64,000 bases of DNA, from the NCBI GenBank assembly GCA_003245715.1, contig QKCJ01000041.1, positions 26,600 through 90,599 of the forward strand, given 5' to 3'. Source of the stretch: a bacterium. GTDB taxonomy: Bacteria > Planctomycetota > SZUA-567. The position numbers were made by a program, and so were the translations under genes. Below the pieces are notes generated by a model. It was not told the DNA's origin. It was given only the letters and a program-made list of their open reading frames with translations, and did no database searches. Shown piece by piece: positions 27,839 through 35,961 of the stretch; the first letter of the stretch is position 1, and each line of letters begins with the position of its first letter.

Positions 27839-29998
27839 TCAAACGGATTCCACGACAAATTCATTTGAGCAAACAGCTAACTCATTAATACAAATATGCC
27901 AATCCCCAGAATCAATATGAATTGGATTATTCACATTATCCAACCTGCGACTATTTAATTCAATGTTTTTTATCTTATTACTGATGACAAATGACAAATC
28001 AACTTCTGCGCTCATTCCTTTGGGTATACTAAAATTAAGCGTTAATTCGGGCGTTGTATTATAACTTAATATTATCCCCCCCCTTATCGTAGGACAAATG
28101 CCGTTAAAAAAAGTTAATCCCCCTGGGCACGGCTGTATCAATACTTTCGAAAATCCCGGTTCAAGAGGACGAATTCCCATTAAATAACGCATAATAATAT
28201 TTGCCGGTGCAGTTCCCCACGCATGATTCCAGTCGAGATTAATTTTATACTTCCAGTCCCATGCTTCCCAGGTCATAGTTGTTTCTGTTTGAAGCATATT
28301 CCACCAACTACGGTCATTCCTGGCGGTAATTAGCGCTAATGCCTCATTATGTTTGCCATTTTTATACAACGCTTCAAGCAAATACTGTGCGCCGTATACG
28401 CTGCACGCCATTCCTTTGGAGAGTATATATTTCACGACACTACCGACATTTTTCTCAGGCACCAAATCAAATACCAGTGCAAATATATTTGCATGAAGTG
28501 AGGCGTGATCTGTACCTATGCCATCATGGTATATTTTGCGTTCATGGTCAAAAAACACTTCATTAAATGTCACATATAACTGCTTGGCTTTAGCTTTATA
28601 AGAAGCGGCATCCGACGTTTCTCCAATTACTTCTGCAATATCCCCTATAAGCATTAACGCCTGATAATGAAAAGCATTTACTACAGTATTATATTCGGTC
28701 ATTACATAACCGTCACGCTCGCCATAGCTCCCTTTTGTAAATTCAGCCGGAGGCCAGTCGACAATATCCCGCATTGGTTCATTCAGCCGCAATCTTTTTA
28801 ATAGTTCATCAGTTACCTTACCATCTACTGTGCTGATAAGCCCATCACTTCTCTCCAGTTCAACAAGCGTGCGGAACTTCAGGCAAGAATAATTTTTATT
28901 CAAGGAGCTGCTGTCTCCTGTGTACATGAAATCAGCCCATGCGATTAACAATGAATGCATAATCCATTCGGTGGGCCATGTCGGATGCGTCAGCATATAT
29001 TCATGACTAAATCTGGCAAGCGAATACTCGCTATCGGTTGCATAATGGCTTAACTGATTGATATAAACATCAGATTCATACGGGATTCTCTCGCGGTCAC
29101 CATCAACATAAATTCCACAGAAACTCGTCCCTTTTATTGTATTTTTACATAAGTCCCAAATTGAATTCAGCAAGTTATCTGACGAAGAAAATTCAGAAGA
29201 ATTATTATCAAATGGATAATGAAGCATAAGCATGGTTGCTGATTTTATTTCAATATGTTTATTAGCACATCCAATCTCGCAATATCGATATGGCGTAACC
29301 TGTGGAAAATCCTCCGGAAGTTTTATGGAAGCTGACTGCATATTAGGCGATCCATCAATAAGTGGAACCTCAACCAAATATTTGTGCAACCCCTTCTTCA
29401 GTTCAAGATTAACCTTTCGATAACGAATACAACCAAGAGGATTCTTGTCTACCTCACCCCCATCGGTCAATTTTTCACCAAAATGAATATCTACATGCCC
29501 CTGCTCATATTTACTTTCAATTGTAATTTCCAGTGCAGCAAATCCAGCTTTTGCGAATTGAATAAAATAACGACCATGTACATTTTTCCTTACCAGTTCA
29601 GGCTTTACCCGGCTTAACACCAACCTGTTTCTTCCACAGGTAAAATTTTGCATCTCAATGCAGTTGCGGTAGGTAAAATATCCGATACCAGACCATTCCT
29701 CACAACCACTTTCTTTATCCCAAAGACAAACGCTCCAGAATAGCTGTTCATTATCACAAAAAGTACTACCTTCGTATTCAATATGAAGGGTATCGGCTGA
29801 AATCACTTTTCCACTATCCCATAAATCACCTTCATTTAAATCGAGCCCGCGCAATGACGAAGCAACAATAACCCTATAGGCTCCTTGAATTTTAATTTTA
29901 TTAAAATCACTTAGTCGCCAGGATAATTGTGGGGTTTGTGTAAAAATGGATAACCCCGGCAAACTTGCCGCTAATTCACAATATAGTAGCTTATTCAT
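27839..29998 (-). CDS. Alpha-L-rhamnosidase (GH78)
   Basis: 719 residues without a signal peptide, hence probably cytoplasmic. N-terminal beta domains (LSWRLSDFNKIKIQGAYRVIVASS, DLWDSGKV) are typical of bacterial rhamnosidases. They are followed by an (alpha/alpha)6 barrel with the GH78 hallmark YVDGDRERIPYESDVYINQL (~residues 300-320), matching the conserved DG.DR(D/E)ER(L/I)..xGD/SD region that carries the general acid, and by WEAWDWKYKINLDWNHAWGTAPANII further on. It removes terminal alpha-L-rhamnose, here probably from imported oligosaccharides. First gene of the unit A operon, divergent from the GntR/LacI-type regulator, with a 41-base palindrome in the promoter region. Confidence 0.9.
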   Translation of the reverse strand: MNKLLYCELAASLPGLSIFTQTPQLSWRLSDFNKIKIQGAYRVIVASSLRGLDLNEGDLWDSGKVISADTLHIEYEGSTFCDNEQLFWSVCLWDKESGCEEWSGIGYFTYRNCIEMQNFTCGRNRLVLSRVKPELVRKNVHGRYFIQFAKAGFAALEITIESKYEQGHVDIHFGEKLTDGGEVDKNPLGCIRYRKVNLELKKGLHKYLVEVPLIDGSPNMQSASIKLPEDFPQVTPYRYCEIGCANKHIEIKSATMLMLHYPFDNNSSEFSSSDNLLNSIWDLCKNTIKGTSFCGIYVDGDRERIPYESDVYINQLSHYATDSEYSLARFSHEYMLTHPTWPTEWIMHSLLIAWADFMYTGDSSSLNKNYSCLKFRTLVELERSDGLISTVDGKVTDELLKRLRLNEPMRDIVDWPPAEFTKGSYGERDGYVMTEYNTVVNAFHYQALMLIGDIAEVIGETSDAASYKAKAKQLYVTFNEVFFDHERKIYHDGIGTDHASLHANIFALVFDLVPEKNVGSVVKYILSKGMACSVYGAQYLLEALYKNGKHNEALALITARNDRSWWNMLQTETTMTWEAWDWKYKINLDWNHAWGTAPANIIMRYLMGIRPLEPGFSKVLIQPCPGGLTFFNGICPTIRGGIILSYNTTPELTLNFSIPKGMSAEVDLSFVISNKIKNIELNSRRLDNVNNPIHIDSGDWHICINELAVCSNEFVVESV

Positions 29999-30026
29999 TA
30001 AAATTTCCTAAAAAACCATTACGTGC

Positions 30027-30067
30027 CGCCAATCAACTGGTATCTTCAGAATACCAGTTGATTGGCG
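30027..30067. promoter_or_regulatory. Perfect 17-bp-arm palindrome, candidate operator of unit A
   Basis: Arms CGCCAATCAACTGGTAT (30027-30043) and its exact reverse complement (30051-30067) flank a 7-base spacer. It lies between the divergent starts of GH78 (29998) and the GntR/LacI-type regulator (~30148). The inner CTGGTAT...ATACCAG resembles GntR-type operators. It is not followed by a clean T-run on either strand, so I prefer operator over terminator. It is probably bound by the adjacent regulator. Confidence 0.75.
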
Positions 30068-30147
30068 TTATGCAAATATTTTTTTGCTGTTTTTTAAAAT
30101 TTAAAGTATATTATTGTAATAGGTTGTAATTAATGGAAAGGATGGGA

Positions 30148-31224
30148 ATGTCGGTTATTAACGATAAAGCATCATTATTTAAAGATAAATTATTATACGA
30201 AATAACTGTCGGGCGTTATCCAATTGGTACTAAACTGCCCAGTGAAAGGATATTTTGTCAGACTTATAATATAAGCCGAACTACAGCAAGAAAATCACTT
30301 GATGAACTTGAGAATTGCGGAATTATTTATCGCCGTCCCCAGGTTGGTGCATTTGTCTGTGAAGACGCTATATCTAAAATATCTGTGCTTTCTGAGTCTG
30401 TTCAAACAACTGACGCGATATTTTGTTTTCCGGCCGATCAGGCAAGAAATACTTTAATTCAAACGATATTTACCTCCTGTAAAGAAAATCTGCCAAAAGA
30501 TATTAATCTGTCTATCATGTTTCACCAGCAGGGCCACTCATACAATACTAACGGCCAAATCCCTAATATCGTTATTATCCATATGCCAGACGGTTTGGAA
30601 GCATTGAATGAGTTCAAAGACAATGTAGAATGCCTGGTGTTATTAAATATCGTTGATGATTCATACAACTATATTTCAGCAGATAATTATCTTGGCGGTA
30701 AAATCATGGCACAAACACTAATTAATTCAGGACATAAGGACATGGCTTGTATAGGGTCTGTTGGTTTCAATGAAGGAAGTGACTTTAGACAGCGCTTTAG
30801 GGGAATTGAGGATGTTTGTTCTCAAAATAGTGCAAATATTAAAAAACATATTTTAAGTTCAAAAGAAATGCTAGACGTGACAGATTCATGTTGTAAATGG
30901 CTGAAAAAAACATTTCATGAATGTCCAGAGATCAGCGCTATTATGGCACTTCATGATATGCTGGCGATACATGTATATATGGCACTGGATATACTAGGCT
31001 ATAAAATTCCTGATGACATTAGCGTTATTGGTTTTGATGACCAATATTATGCAGAAAATATGATTCCACCCTTAGTATCGGTTAAATTTCCAGCCGAGGC
31101 TCTTGGGTTGTCCTTAGCAGAGTTTATCGTGGCCTGGTCGAAAGGGAATAAAGAGCCGATACAAAAAATCATCGCCCCATTACTGTTGGAGCGTAAAGAG
31201 AAATGCTCTGTTAAAAACATCTGA
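30148..31224 (+). CDS. GntR-type HTH regulator with LacI-type sugar-binding domain (unit A)
   Basis: Transcription factor of ~358 residues. The N-terminal winged helix of GntR type covers ~1-75: FKDKLLYEITVGRYPIGTKLPSERIFCQTYNISRTTARKSLDELENCGIIYRRPQVGAFV. The rest resembles a periplasmic-binding-protein/LacI sensor domain: NYISADNYLGGKIMAQTLINSGHKDMACIGS, FRQRFRGIEDV, ISAIMALHDMLAIHVYMAL and PDDISVIGFDDQYYAENMIPPLVSV. This is the AraR-like architecture. It should bind a sugar and control the divergent GH78-pseudopilin-beta-helix-GH5 operon. The ATG at 30148 (preceded by AAAGGA) is preferred over 30133. Its 3' end converges on the GH43-like gene. Confidence 0.9.
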   Translation: MSVINDKASLFKDKLLYEITVGRYPIGTKLPSERIFCQTYNISRTTARKSLDELENCGIIYRRPQVGAFVCEDAISKISVLSESVQTTDAIFCFPADQARNTLIQTIFTSCKENLPKDINLSIMFHQQGHSYNTNGQIPNIVIIHMPDGLEALNEFKDNVECLVLLNIVDDSYNYISADNYLGGKIMAQTLINSGHKDMACIGSVGFNEGSDFRQRFRGIEDVCSQNSANIKKHILSSKEMLDVTDSCCKWLKKTFHECPEISAIMALHDMLAIHVYMALDILGYKIPDDISVIGFDDQYYAENMIPPLVSVKFPAEALGLSLAEFIVAWSKGNKEPIQKIIAPLLLERKEKCSVKNI

Positions 31225-31373
31225 ACTACTTATACGCAAGGTGCTTCTTTAATTTCGTGTTTAACTCTTAGCTTTACTTCAGACATAATATTTTCAGCCT
31301 TACAGTTTTTCAATATTCAGGGCATGGTTGCTCGTAATGAGTTGCAGAAGCGAATATAGACATGTTATGCCAT

Positions 31374-32405
31374 CTAATTAGATTTTTTTTGAGACATAAT
31401 TGGGATGGCGATATTCCATGTATTGGCATTTTCATCTGTATATGGGTATTTATTCGCCACTGCAGCAAAAAAAGTAATCGGGATGTTGTTTTCAATTAAT
31501 ACAAATGGTCTTTCCAATAAAGCAAACTCGGTAGAGTCGTTGTTATCCCAAACAACTGTACGAGAGTACGCCTTGGGCTTATCTCCAAGGTTCCAGTCAA
31601 TGCCATTATCCGAACACGCGTAAACCCCACCAAATTTTTCTCCGCACATATCTCCTGTCATGTCTTTAGCAACCATATTGTACTCACCTGTACCATCGAG
31701 CCAGACAAAAGGGTCTTCTATCTCGCCAAGATTTCCCGGGCCAAACAATGGTTTATCGACAGAAACAGAGTATGGACCTTCCCATGATCGAGCAGTTGCA
31801 ACGCCTATCATCATATCACTATGTTTGTAATCAATATAACGGCGTGATTTAAAAAAAACATCCAATGAACCATCAGGAAGAGGTACAGGACAGGCATTTG
31901 AAGTTAAGAAACTGTAAAATGTTTTAGGTGCTGTCGCCAATACCGGCTCATTGAATCTGGTCCAGGGGCCATAAATTGAATCGGCGACAGCGATTCCTGT
32001 TCTTTTATTAGATCTGGCAACAATTGTTCGAGGATCATCATTGCTTGATTTTTCATTAATTTCAAGAGGTTTGAAGGGATGGCGCGAACCAGTATAAAAC
32101 AAAATATATTTATCATTATGTTTTGTAATCATGGGGTTATGAGTCATACAACCATCCCAGAACTCTGCCCCACGAGAGGGTAGCACAACTTCTGAAAAAG
32201 TGTATGGCCCTTCGGGGGATGAAGATACAGCCCGAACAACTTCTGAATTCAACAACCAACCGGGATGAAATGGATAATGCCTTGGCCAACGTGAAGCAAA
32301 CATATGGTATAAACCATCTTCTGCACGTATCACAGAACTGCACCAAACCCAATAGCCATTCATTCTAAAGCCACTGTTTTTCGACGCTTTCGATAATTCA
32401 ATCAT
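31374..32405 (-). CDS. GH43-superfamily-like beta-propeller glycosidase
   Basis: 343 residues, no signal peptide, so cytoplasmic. The sequence shows repeated blade-like blocks of a five-bladed propeller: VWCSSVIRAEDGLYHMFASRW, CMTHNPMITKHNDKYILFYTGSR, NACPVPLPDGSLDVFFKSR and EIEDPFVWLDGTGEYNMVAKDM. The acidic residues in WCSS.IRAED, EFWDG and EIEDPF are candidate active-site residues as in GH43/GH32/GH117-type furanosidase-superfamily enzymes, but I cannot fix the family. It stands as a single gene, convergent with the unit A regulator, with its own promoter region that contains a TATACCC...GGGTATA pair. It may belong to the unit A regulon. Confidence 0.72.
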   Translation of the reverse strand: MIELSKASKNSGFRMNGYWVWCSSVIRAEDGLYHMFASRWPRHYPFHPGWLLNSEVVRAVSSSPEGPYTFSEVVLPSRGAEFWDGCMTHNPMITKHNDKYILFYTGSRHPFKPLEINEKSSNDDPRTIVARSNKRTGIAVADSIYGPWTRFNEPVLATAPKTFYSFLTSNACPVPLPDGSLDVFFKSRRYIDYKHSDMMIGVATARSWEGPYSVSVDKPLFGPGNLGEIEDPFVWLDGTGEYNMVAKDMTGDMCGEKFGGVYACSDNGIDWNLGDKPKAYSRTVVWDNNDSTEFALLERPFVLIENNIPITFFAAVANKYPYTDENANTWNIAIPIMSQKKSN

Positions 32406-32409
32406 TCTA

Positions 32410-32441
32410 TATACCCTACCATTAAATAATCAACGGGTATA
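32410..32441. promoter_or_regulatory. Possible operator: TATACCC / GGGTATA inverted pair
   Basis: TATACCC at 32410-32416 and GGGTATA at 32435-32441 form an inverted pair 18 bases apart, just upstream of the GH43-like gene start at 32405. The GGTAT/ATACC core also occurs in the palindromes before both GntR/LacI-type genes. Short and possibly chance. Confidence 0.25.
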
Positions 32442-32619
32442 ATCTACAACACCATTTAGTAATAAAAATATCTATTTGTCTTATTTTTTTGTTTATTCGT
32501 CTCAGCCAAATCAATTCTAAAGTCACACCAAACAATTGAAATAGCCACAATTTCTATGTTGTGTCATTTGATACCTAGTTGCAGCAAATATAGATGTTAA
32601 TTATGATGATGGAAATATG

Positions 32620-33133
32620 AAATGAAATTAAGACAGGTATCGATATTCGAGACTGGTGGAATCCGGCAGATGCTGAAAACGCCAAAGTTTTTTTACTAAA
32701 AAAAATGGATCATCGGAAGTTGGCTTGTACTTATCAAAATTTCTGATTAATGAAGATGTAAAAGATATTGGCCGTATTGTTTTAACAACAACGAAAAGTT
32801 CCATATGGATTATCGTAGGATTGGCACTTTCAGAAAGAGATGTGAATTATCAAAACCCACCATAGTCTTCAAAGACGTTTGTATCCATAATTATCACACA
32901 GTCCCAACAAGATTCAGCAATGTTGACGAGGAATACTCAAAGATTGCATTGCTTACTGGATTTAGCATAGCATTCCCAACGTATAAACAAAACGCTATAT
33001 CAATAGCTTGAAAAAGCTTGATGTTATCCTAGATATCAATGAAAATAACAAACTAGAACCATTCAACTTAAATGCATTTGCAAAAAAAATTATGGAAGAA
33101 AATCCACGAAACCTTGCTTGTCAAAATGCGTAA
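32620..33133 (+). other. Decayed coding-like sequence, unrecognised
   Basis: No intact gene here. Short open stretches occur in different plus-strand frames: one reading IKTGIDIRDWWNPADAENAK near 32625, one from ~32775 to 33011 reading RKRCELSKPTIVFKDVCIHN, and one from ~33012 to 33133 reading KLDVILDINENNKLEPFNLN. Their composition looks protein-like but stops and frame changes interrupt them. I do not recognise the source. The stretch lies just upstream of an IS5-like scar and a glycosidase tail, so it may be debris of the same lost locus. Confidence 0.4.
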
Positions 33134-33137
33134 AAAC

Positions 33138-33331
33138 AATTTGCTCAATTTATCCTATGCAGTAGTCGACAGCGCTTCTGTAAGAGCGGTGCATGGCGGA
33201 AAAAAATTGGGCCGAACCCGATAGACCGGCGCAAAACTCGCTGTGAAAAACTTGCCGAAAATCACGAAGCATTTCTGACCGCTGCCTGCGCCTTAATCTG
33301 CTGGCGAAGATTAGAAAATTCATTTTGTTAG
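33138..33331 (+). pseudogene. IS5-family transposase remnant with internal deletion
   Basis: Translation gives LNLSYAVVDSASVRAVHGGKK, then after a frame change at an A-run GPNPIDRRKTR, then directly CEKLAENHEAFLTAACALICWRRL and a TAG at 33329. The first two pieces match the DSxSVRA...GPNPxDRRKT part of IS5-type DDE transposases. The last piece matches their extreme C-terminus (FL.LA.ALICWRRL). The ~100-odd residues that normally lie between, with the second catalytic region, are missing. I see no terminal inverted repeats or target-site duplication. This is an old scar, not an active element. Confidence 0.75.
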
Positions 33332-33332
33332 A

Positions 33333-33794
33333 GGCTCTAAGGATAAACAGCTCAAACTTAATACGCCAAAGTCTGAATATGTCTGTTTAAAAGCTAATAC
33401 CAGATGTAACGTGGGAGACATGGAATTTTTCAATTCAAATGTCGACGCAACTATCGGCGTATCTTCAATGGATGGTAGAAATTTGTCTTCCAGCAAAAAA
33501 ATGGTTTTAATATTTTCCACAGAGATCGTCAATACTGACATGGAGTTATCTGAAGATTACGTGACATTAAACAAGCTTAAAACATGGTCTGTGTTAATGC
33601 GTTGTGCTAAACTTACTCACAAGTCTTATAATACAGATACAGTATTTAAAATATATCTTTTAGCAAGTGATGGAACAATAAGAAAACCTCATGGTGTTTT
33701 ATGTGCAAACGGGAAAATACATGTTGATATTTATACTTCAGCATTACCTGATGGCTCAACTCCATTTTTTGAGCTGATTGCCGGAAAGCAATAA
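33333..33794 (+). pseudogene. C-terminal fragment of a large secreted glycosidase-like protein
   Basis: An open frame runs straight on from the transposase scar (GSKDKQLKLNTPKSEYVCLKAN) to a TAA at 33792. The reading GDMEFFNSNVDATIGVSSMDGRNLSSSKKMVLIFSTEIVNTDM looks like the all-beta C-terminal domain that ends many large bacterial glycosidases (block of the type VSSLDGKPL..S..ILL......NTGM); this resemblance is from memory. An ATG at 33411 exists but has no convincing RBS, and a stand-alone 127-residue piece of such a domain is unlikely to be functional. I read it as the 3' end of a gene whose front was lost when the IS5-like element inserted and decayed. Confidence 0.5.
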
Positions 33795-33933
33795 TTTTTT
33801 GGTTACGATTATAGCTAAAATCAGATCCGCAATATAACGTATGTGCATGATAAAAGCATTTATCTTGTTGAAATTTTGCAGACAATATACAACGCTTAGA
33901 CAGTTGCTCGTATGTTCGAACCCAATTATGAAA

Positions 33934-35922
33934 TCATTTGCTAAGCAGCATGGTTGGATATACTTCCGGGTGCAGATACGGGTAAGTCCCTATAGGTGTA
34001 TTGCTCAGATCCTGGAAAGCACGATCCATTGACTTATCCCGATCAAGAACTGTCATCGCAAAACCAACAGTAGATCCTTCTTCAAGGTTTATCGGCTGTA
34101 AACATGCTAAAGGAATTTTAACTTCGTAAATCAACTTACCACCGGAATAATTAAAAGCAACCTGCGCCCTCTTCTCAACTACATTATCCTTCAATCCTTC
34201 ATATACACCACCGGTAAGTTGTGCATCCGGAGCCATACGTCGGTACAACAAGGCTGTTTTGTCAGAAGTCGGCAGAAATTCATAACTGAAGTCATTTTCA
34301 TCATTACCACTGATACCACGATGAAATTTCGCCCTCCCATCATTGAAAGAATCAAAATACAACTGGACGACATCGTTATTATACCATAATGAAGGATTAT
34401 TTTCACTTCCCTTGTGCTCTGCGACAAACTCATTATCATCGACTATAACCAGAAAAAACATTGCTTTCTCATTCCAGGCGATTTTATATGAAACACTGAA
34501 ATTGTCACCGCCAGCAAGCTTATAACCCTTTGAAGCAGCCCACCCTCTTACTTTTTGGTTAGTAATTTTAATCGCAGGAATCTTCTCCCAGTCATTTATA
34601 GAAGCATCGGCGACAATTGCGCCTTCCTCAACATAAGTAACAGCAAAAACATTCATATCCACTCTAGACGGTATATGAAATTTCGATCCCTCCTCGATAT
34701 AATCTATCGGCAGGGAAATTTTTTTGATTTCATCAAAAGCTATTTCATTTTTGAGTGTATAGGAAATCTTCTCTTCTCCCATAGATGGCAATTTTATTTT
34801 ATTGTTAATCCCGTCAATATTAACATCAGCATTTATCTGTCTGGTTAAGGCATTAATAATGTTTATATCTATTTTTGACCTTGAAACAGGCTTGCCTGTA
34901 ATTACTACCGGCAAGGAGTTTGTATTATTTATCATTGCCAGCTTGAGTGCTTTACATAATTTTTCAGTTTGACCTTTTGCAGTCCGTATGTAGAACGGGA
35001 AATTTGAAAGAGGTAAACGGTAATTATCCCCCTGTTTATCGACAGTGCAGACATTCCCCATCATGTCAATTATTTCTGCATCTATGCCGGAAAGATCAAC
35101 AGACATTGTAGGCGTGTTTTCCTTGCCCCGGTCAAAACTCTCCTTGAAGTACCAGACAGCAGCAACCGCCCGTCCGTTATCATCCTCAAAAACATAGGCA
35201 CGTTGCCCCAGCGTGAAACGAACATCCTTGACAAAATTACTGTCACCAAGTATATCCAGAAATGCTGTCTGCATAGCCACCCGCGAAAAAGGTGTCCGGT
35301 TATCAATGAGAAGCGGCGTCCAGGTTGTAGCGCTCTTAATTCTGTCACTATATTTAGCCGCAACCAGCCAGTATCTCAGTAGCATTGCAGTACCAACCCG
35401 CTCTGCCCATCCCATATCATATGTAGGCAGGATCATATAAGAGTACTTGTCCTTGGTTGTAGTATTCTGCCACGGAGCAATTCCCATCCACTGCGGAACG
35501 GTTAACGGATAAAAGTACCCACCCTCATTCCAGTCAATAGGTGTGTTCTCGCCGTAGCCTATTTTCTTGAGAACATCAATAAAAAATTCTGTATCCTTAT
35601 CAGTATCGGGGCTCTCGGGGAAAGGACGATAAGTATGTATTACGTTTCCATCAAAGGTCACATCAGGTGCAAACTTCCTGCAAGCTTCCAGTATATGACC
35701 GGAGTTTCTTATGCCGCGTGTAGGGGACATATTGGATTGTCCACCAAGCGGGTAGACTGTGGCAGTTGGATTTCCATCTTTAATTCCTTTATATAGCGCG
35801 AGAAGTATTTTTGCATACTCTTCAGGTTTGTTTTTTTGCAATACTTCAAAACGGCATTCAGGTTCGTTAGGGCCGATCCAGTTTTTAATAAATGGATATT
35901 TTTTTGCAGCCGCGTAAGCCAT
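33934..35922 (-). CDS. Large secreted clan GH-A glycosidase, C-terminal part (after in-frame stop)
   Basis: 662 residues from an internal ATG at 35922. This is the rear half of one protein with 35959-37878: both lie in the same frame, separated by a single TAA and 13 codons (TVDAQVEKKIYD). It holds the likely catalytic residues of a TIM-barrel glycosidase (GH39/GH5-like): acid/base Glu in WIGPNEPECRF and nucleophile Glu in IDWNEGGYFYP, then a beta domain (AYVFEDDNGRAVAAVWYFK). Towards the end is a CBM9-like domain (FSVSYKIAWNEKAMFFLVIVDDNEF, WYNNDVVQLYFDSFND). Without the front half it has no signal peptide and lacks the first barrel strands, so alone it should be inactive. Confidence 0.8.
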   Translation of the reverse strand: MAYAAAKKYPFIKNWIGPNEPECRFEVLQKNKPEEYAKILLALYKGIKDGNPTATVYPLGGQSNMSPTRGIRNSGHILEACRKFAPDVTFDGNVIHTYRPFPESPDTDKDTEFFIDVLKKIGYGENTPIDWNEGGYFYPLTVPQWMGIAPWQNTTTKDKYSYMILPTYDMGWAERVGTAMLLRYWLVAAKYSDRIKSATTWTPLLIDNRTPFSRVAMQTAFLDILGDSNFVKDVRFTLGQRAYVFEDDNGRAVAAVWYFKESFDRGKENTPTMSVDLSGIDAEIIDMMGNVCTVDKQGDNYRLPLSNFPFYIRTAKGQTEKLCKALKLAMINNTNSLPVVITGKPVSRSKIDINIINALTRQINADVNIDGINNKIKLPSMGEEKISYTLKNEIAFDEIKKISLPIDYIEEGSKFHIPSRVDMNVFAVTYVEEGAIVADASINDWEKIPAIKITNQKVRGWAASKGYKLAGGDNFSVSYKIAWNEKAMFFLVIVDDNEFVAEHKGSENNPSLWYNNDVVQLYFDSFNDGRAKFHRGISGNDENDFSYEFLPTSDKTALLYRRMAPDAQLTGGVYEGLKDNVVEKRAQVAFNYSGGKLIYEVKIPLACLQPINLEEGSTVGFAMTVLDRDKSMDRAFQDLSNTPIGTYPYLHPEVYPTMLLSK

Positions 35923-35958
35923 GTCATAAATTTTTTTCTCAACCTGCGCGTCAACTGT

Positions 35959-35961
35959 TTA
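35959..35961 (-). other. Single in-frame TAA interrupting the unit B glycosidase
   Basis: Coding-strand context is GAA ATT TAA ACA GTT. The reading frame is open on both sides (1,310-odd codons in total) and the protein is interrupted inside the first part of the TIM barrel. A one-base change from CAA, AAA or GAA would explain it. It may be a recent nonsense mutation, a sequencing error or, less likely, programmed readthrough. Confidence 0.85.

Noticed and set aside
30027..30067. Terminator for either divergent gene
   Set aside because: It sits upstream of both starts and has no adjacent T-run of useful length on either strand.
32620..33331. Complete insertion sequence
   Set aside because: Only scrambled transposase pieces remain; no terminal inverted repeats or target duplication could be found.
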